Shown piece after piece: positions 62,588-64,000 of a stretch of DNA of 64,000 nt. How positions within the stretch are numbered: the first letter of the stretch is position 1; every line of letters starts with the position of its first letter. Origin of the DNA: an uncultured Flavobacteriales bacterium (GTDB taxonomy: Bacteria; Bacteroidota; Bacteroidia; Flavobacteriales; CAJXXR01); assembly GCA_913063375.1 (NCBI GenBank), contig CAJXXR010000004.1:62001-126000 (forward strand), given 5' to 3'. The position numbers and the translations under genes are program-made. The notes beneath the pieces are model-generated. The model had not been told where the DNA came from and searched no databases. It worked only from the letters and a program-made list of their open reading frames with translations.

Positions 62588-63490
62588 CTATTGGGGCACT
62601 GTGGTTAGTATCTCACTTCGAGAGCCACAATGAAAATAACCAAGTCCATATCTATCTGAATGGGTAGTATTGATTATATTTCCTTTTACCTCTGCTGCAG
62701 GAAAATCAGAACCTGCATTGGCTGCATTTTCCCATAAAGTAAATAGGTAGAAATAGGTTTCCTTTGTGATCAAGGTCATTTCAACCCTAAGATCGTCACC
62801 TGAATTTTTCAATGGAATTAGATAGTCATTTATAATAACCGAATCTACTACTTCATCCAAATGCTCATCACGCTTCAAAAGTATCCACTGAGATCCTCCA
62901 TCAATTTCATTTCTGACAAGGGTATCATTCAAATAGGTGTCAAATTTATAGTAGTCCTTGGTCTCCTGTGGTTCCAGAAAACTAACTAAAGTCAGATGTC
63001 CTAATTCTTTATCATTGTCTGATTTGCTACCAGTAGAATCAAGGTGAAAGGATAATTCATCCATTGGAGGAGCCACCTGACGAATGCTATCTTTAGCTAT
63101 AAATTCTTGAAGTTCTCCACCAACTGTTGCAGAAACATATAAGGTATAGCCCGTATTGAGTTCGGGGTCCAAATTATTTATTTCATACAAGCCAGACTGG
63201 AGGTTGGATTCTGTGAATATATATTCATCTCCACTTGTATTATTTACTACCATTACGGTAGCTCCAGAAACGGAATAGTCAGCATCTGCAGCTCCAAAAT
63301 AGGGATGGCTGGTTCTTAGCTGGATAGTTTGGTAGCCAGTGTTTGAGGCTGGTTCTGTATATATGAATAAACCTCCTTCTACAACTAATCTTGCTTTACT
63401 ATCATCTAGGTCAATATCTATTACTTTTTCACAAGAAATAAATATTCCTGAAACAATTAATAAAGCGCTTATAATTTTTAATGCTTTCAT
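62588..63490 (-). CDS. DUF4249 lipoprotein, partner of TonB receptor
   Basis: The 300-residue lipoprotein has a lipobox in IFISC (Cys20) and a DUF4249 beta-sandwich start (KVIDIDLDDSKARLVVEGGLF, then IQLRTSHPYFG and SGATVMVVN). DUF4249 proteins usually accompany a TonB-dependent receptor and may act as a surface lid or ligand-binding partner. It lies 6 bases downstream of the receptor gene at the right edge of the window, on the same strand, which supports a receptor-lipoprotein operon. The imported compound is unknown. Confidence 0.88.
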   Translation of the reverse strand: MKALKIISALLIVSGIFISCEKVIDIDLDDSKARLVVEGGLFIYTEPASNTGYQTIQLRTSHPYFGAADADYSVSGATVMVVNNTSGDEYIFTESNLQSGLYEINNLDPELNTGYTLYVSATVGGELQEFIAKDSIRQVAPPMDELSFHLDSTGSKSDNDKELGHLTLVSFLEPQETKDYYKFDTYLNDTLVRNEIDGGSQWILLKRDEHLDEVVDSVIINDYLIPLKNSGDDLRVEMTLITKETYFYLFTLWENAANAGSDFPAAEVKGNIINTTHSDRYGLGYFHCGSRSEILTTVPQ

Positions 63491-63496
63491 CTTTTC

Positions 63497-64000
63497 TTAA
63501 AATTTAAAGTTCCAGGTTACACTAGGAATCATTTTGAAATAAGTCAATTGGACAGCTTGGTTGATACCAGTATCTTCATCAACTTCAAAATAAATACTAG
63601 AAGCATTATCTCTATTGTAAACATTATATATACTGAATGCCCATTCAGATTCATAAAGTTTACGTTTTTTACCTTTTAAAATGGCACTCACATCAATTCT
63701 GTGGTATAGTGGCATTCTTTCGGCATTTCTCTCACCATTATAATGAGCAAAGTTATCTCCCTCCAATTCAAAGCCAGACTCTGGGTAATTGGTAGGAAGT
63801 CCTGATGATAGTACAAAGTTAGATGAAACGCTCCATTTATCATTGATATCATACATCGCAGTGATAGAGAGATCATGTGTTTTATCGTAAGCCGAAAGAT
63901 ACCAGTCTCCATTATTGATTCCAGTTTCTCCTTCATTTCCTTCACCTGTTACTCTTCTTTCAGAGCGAGATAAGGTATAACTAACCCATCCAGTGAAATT
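63497..64000 (-). CDS. TonB-dependent outer-membrane receptor, C-terminal part (5' end off window)
   Basis: The frame is open from 64000 to the stop at 63497, giving the last 167 residues of a beta-barrel protein. Alternating strands and the barrel-girdle patterns NFTGWVSYTLSRSER, WSVSSNFVLSSGLPTNYP, HRIDVSAILKGKKRKLYESE and SIYNVYNRDNASSIYF are typical of TonB receptors, and the protein ends in the aromatic residue Phe. The plug and signal peptide lie outside the window. A DUF4249 gene follows 6 bases later. Confidence 0.88.
   Translation of the reverse strand, partial: NFTGWVSYTLSRSERRVTGEGNEGETGINNGDWYLSAYDKTHDLSITAMYDINDKWSVSSNFVLSSGLPTNYPESGFELEGDNFAHYNGERNAERMPLYHRIDVSAILKGKKRKLYESEWAFSIYNVYNRDNASSIYFEVDEDTGINQAVQLTYFKMIPSVTWNFKF

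Noticed and set aside
16..63945. Other overlapping frames of 60-200 residues inside recognised genes, such as 6617-7078, 26770-27219 and 35056-35679
   Set aside because: Each lies opposite or out of frame to a gene with full family motifs and has a biased composition typical of shadow frames.

Overview
The window is AT-rich chromosomal DNA from a member of the Bacteroidota, most probably the order Flavobacteriales (Cryomorphaceae or Crocinitomicaceae type). The evidence is two secreted proteins with type IX secretion (T9SS) C-terminal sorting domains, gliding-type ABC genes gldF and gldG, TonB-dependent receptors (one paired with a DUF4249 lipoprotein), several matches to the Bacteroidota promoter element TAnnTTTG, no convincing Shine-Dalgarno sites, and repeated use of TTG start codons. 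No rRNA, tRNA, CRISPR array, insertion sequence, prophage or integron was seen. The window looks like core chromosome, and both ends cut through genes.

Layout, left to right. Positions 1-9700 are one long minus-strand block: a small PH-domain membrane protein, recR, a GT2/sugar-transferase fusion, prmA, a 1430-residue exported protein of unknown function, plsY, an Hpt phosphotransfer protein and a truncated response regulator. Positions 9800-15910 hold a pseudouridine synthase facing an envelope-lipid group: an LtaS-like phosphoglycerol transferase overlapping a diacylglycerol-type lipid kinase, then an MsbA-like exporter and a DUF4834 protein. Positions 15960-31900 are mostly single metabolic genes separated by strong terminators: pyrD, a PNGase F-like T9SS protein, lpdA, SRPBCC proteins, a Fur-family regulator, ilvE, an aldo/keto reductase, rocD, rlmD, panB, a lipoprotein and two small membrane proteins.

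Positions 31900-41700 hold a possible small RNA, an Fe3+-type ABC permease and ATPase, then guaB, three SurA/PpiD-type periplasmic foldases in a row, and a MoxR ATPase. Positions 41700-47400 hold a metal-receptor-like protein, an FtsX-type permease, a NamZ-like muramidase, and a ZnuD-like TonB receptor preceded by an elaborate inverted-repeat region. Positions 47400-53300 are a fatty-acid beta-oxidation operon, marR-fadN-fadA-fadE. Positions 53300-64000 hold an RCC1-repeat T9SS protein, a SAM hydrolase-ABM-gldF-gldG-DUF4340 operon, phoH-purC, a PAP2 phosphatase, and a DUF4249/TonB receptor pair cut by the right edge.

No complete, clearly new multi-gene system such as a defence island, secretion system or biosynthetic cluster was seen. 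The best leads are the LtaS-like/lipid-kinase overlap in a Gram-negative, the RNA-like element at about 32093-32170, the operator-like repeats at 45017-45072, an RlmD-like methyltransferase with no Fe-S cysteines, a DUF4340 protein in the gldFG operon, and the giant exported protein coupled to prmA.
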